Position numbers and translations under genes: made by a program. From Lactifluus volemus (taxonomy: Eukaryota > Basidiomycota > Agaricomycetes > Russulales > Russulaceae), in the NCBI GenBank assembly GCA_022376515.1, contig WTXI01000006.1:434001-498000 (forward strand): a stretch of DNA of 64,000 bases, in the 5' to 3' direction. The notes beneath the pieces were generated by a model. That model was not told the DNA's origin and ran no database searches. It worked only from the letters and a program-made list of their open reading frames with translations. This document shows, in pieces, positions 62,988-64,000 of this stretch (positions are counted from its first letter, which is position 1; the number at the start of each line of letters is the position of its first letter).

Positions 62988-64000
62988 CTTCGTCGAATTC
63001 TCTCAAAATCGATGGTTCCAGCCCACGTAGAGATCATGGCCACCCGAAACAAAGCCACCGCCCACGCGACAGCTTAGTGTTGGAGAAGGTCCGGCTTATC
63101 GACAACATGCGTACTCTACGTGAGGTTCCTATCTTGCAGTACCGTCGTAGTCCTGACTTTGGGTGATAGCACGCGCCGACGAGTCCATGAACACGCCCGT
63201 ACCTGCAATACCACAACTTTCTCGTTCACATTCACAGAAGCTCGATCTTTCAAAATTTCCTTTCTCATGAGCCACAGTTCCAAGGTTGTTCCAACGTAAG
63301 CGGATTGCCCGATCCGCTAGTATTGGCTTCGTTTGTGTTTGCGAAGGGTTTCCCCCCTATTTAACGTGCTAGCTAGAATTTTTTGCTCGAGACTAGAGAC
63401 GATAACTTTCGTGACGGAACCGGTTGAGAGTGGCCCACGGTACCATGATGTATTTTACCCCACATATAGTTTATACCATCGGACGGAATCAATTATACAA
63501 TACAGTATGAGCATAGGAAGGGGTTATGTAAAGCCTTGGGCGACCCATGGGCCAGAAGCGACGATGTGAGATATTTCTACCAGTGTGGTAACGCGATCGA
63601 GAAAATAAGTCAAACTGAGCGGGGTGGCTCTTACAAAAACACCCAGTTATAAGGGGCAGACTTGGATTCGACGGCGCCTACTCGTAACAACTAGCCCTGA
63701 GGAATAAAATGTAAAACTGGGTTTCTCTACTGAGGTGGCTAAAGATGCCGGCCGAATGAAAGGGTCATAAGAGGTAAGTGAGCGGTCAAAGAGCGATGCG
63801 AATAGAAGTATCAGACTATCAGGGACCACTCTGCAGTAGACTCAGGCTCTCCTCCGCGTCATTCCATAGATCTCGCTGTCCCCAGATACTTGTCACGGCG
63901 CAGAATACAACCCACATCGAACACTCGCTCAACCGACTGGAGTCTTCCTCCAAGGGGTGGGGAGCTACATTCATTTCCGTCCTACTGGTCTTCGTTTCGG
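62988..64000. other. Right-end intergenic region
   Basis: About 1 kb after the repeat gene. Only short open frames without protein character. Probable 3' UTR followed by spacer; nothing recognised. Confidence 0.4.

Overview
The window is nuclear DNA of a filamentous basidiomycete, most likely an agaricomycete (mushroom class). Genes are split by many 45-65 nt GT-AG introns, with a few GC-AG introns. Intergenic gaps are short and proteins look basidiomycete-like. The genus cannot be named from sequence alone. I see no rRNA, tRNA, CRISPR array or transposon.

Layout: 24 protein genes cover most of the 64 kb. From left to right: a partial RTA1-like membrane protein, an Rpr2/Snm1-like RNase P/MRP protein and a BTB-domain protein (0-3 kb); SSD1, an NAD-isocitrate dehydrogenase subunit and VPS24, all on the minus strand (3.6-11.8 kb); an unknown multi-pass membrane protein, a verprolin/WIP protein and an HDEL-tailed protein disulfide isomerase (13-18.8 kb); TCTP divergent from UTP15 (19-22 kb); CTNNBL1, an RRM protein and ribosomal protein L5 (22-27 kb); MED17 divergent from a Zn2Cys6 transcription factor (27.6-32.9 kb); the very large TRA1 gene (33-44.6 kb), convergent with a BRD8-like bromodomain gene; a PEP4-like aspartic protease (47-49 kb); a CCCH protein with Gly-Trp motifs (49-51.4 kb); a CTK1/CDK12-like kinase (53.4-57 kb); COP9 subunit 4 (57-58.6 kb); and an unusual repeat protein built from phase-1 mini-exons (59-63 kb).

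The genes are core housekeeping functions: transcription and chromatin (MED17, TRA1, BRD8-like, CTK1), splicing (CTNNBL1), ribosome biogenesis and translation (UTP15, RPL5, RNase MRP), secretion and vacuole (PDI, PEP4, VPS24), and actin, TCA cycle and protein turnover. They do not form one pathway cluster. Several start codons lie 100-320 bp apart on opposite strands, so shared bidirectional promoters are likely.

The main technical feature is a set of net one-base losses, usually in short homopolymers, that break otherwise well-conserved reading frames. They are absent from many genes but dense in the PEP4-like gene, in the bromodomain and in the repeat gene. I read them mainly as consensus errors, though decay of the PEP4 copy cannot be excluded. 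The most original biology is the phase-1 exon array at 60.7-62.6 kb, followed by the CCCH/GW-repeat protein.
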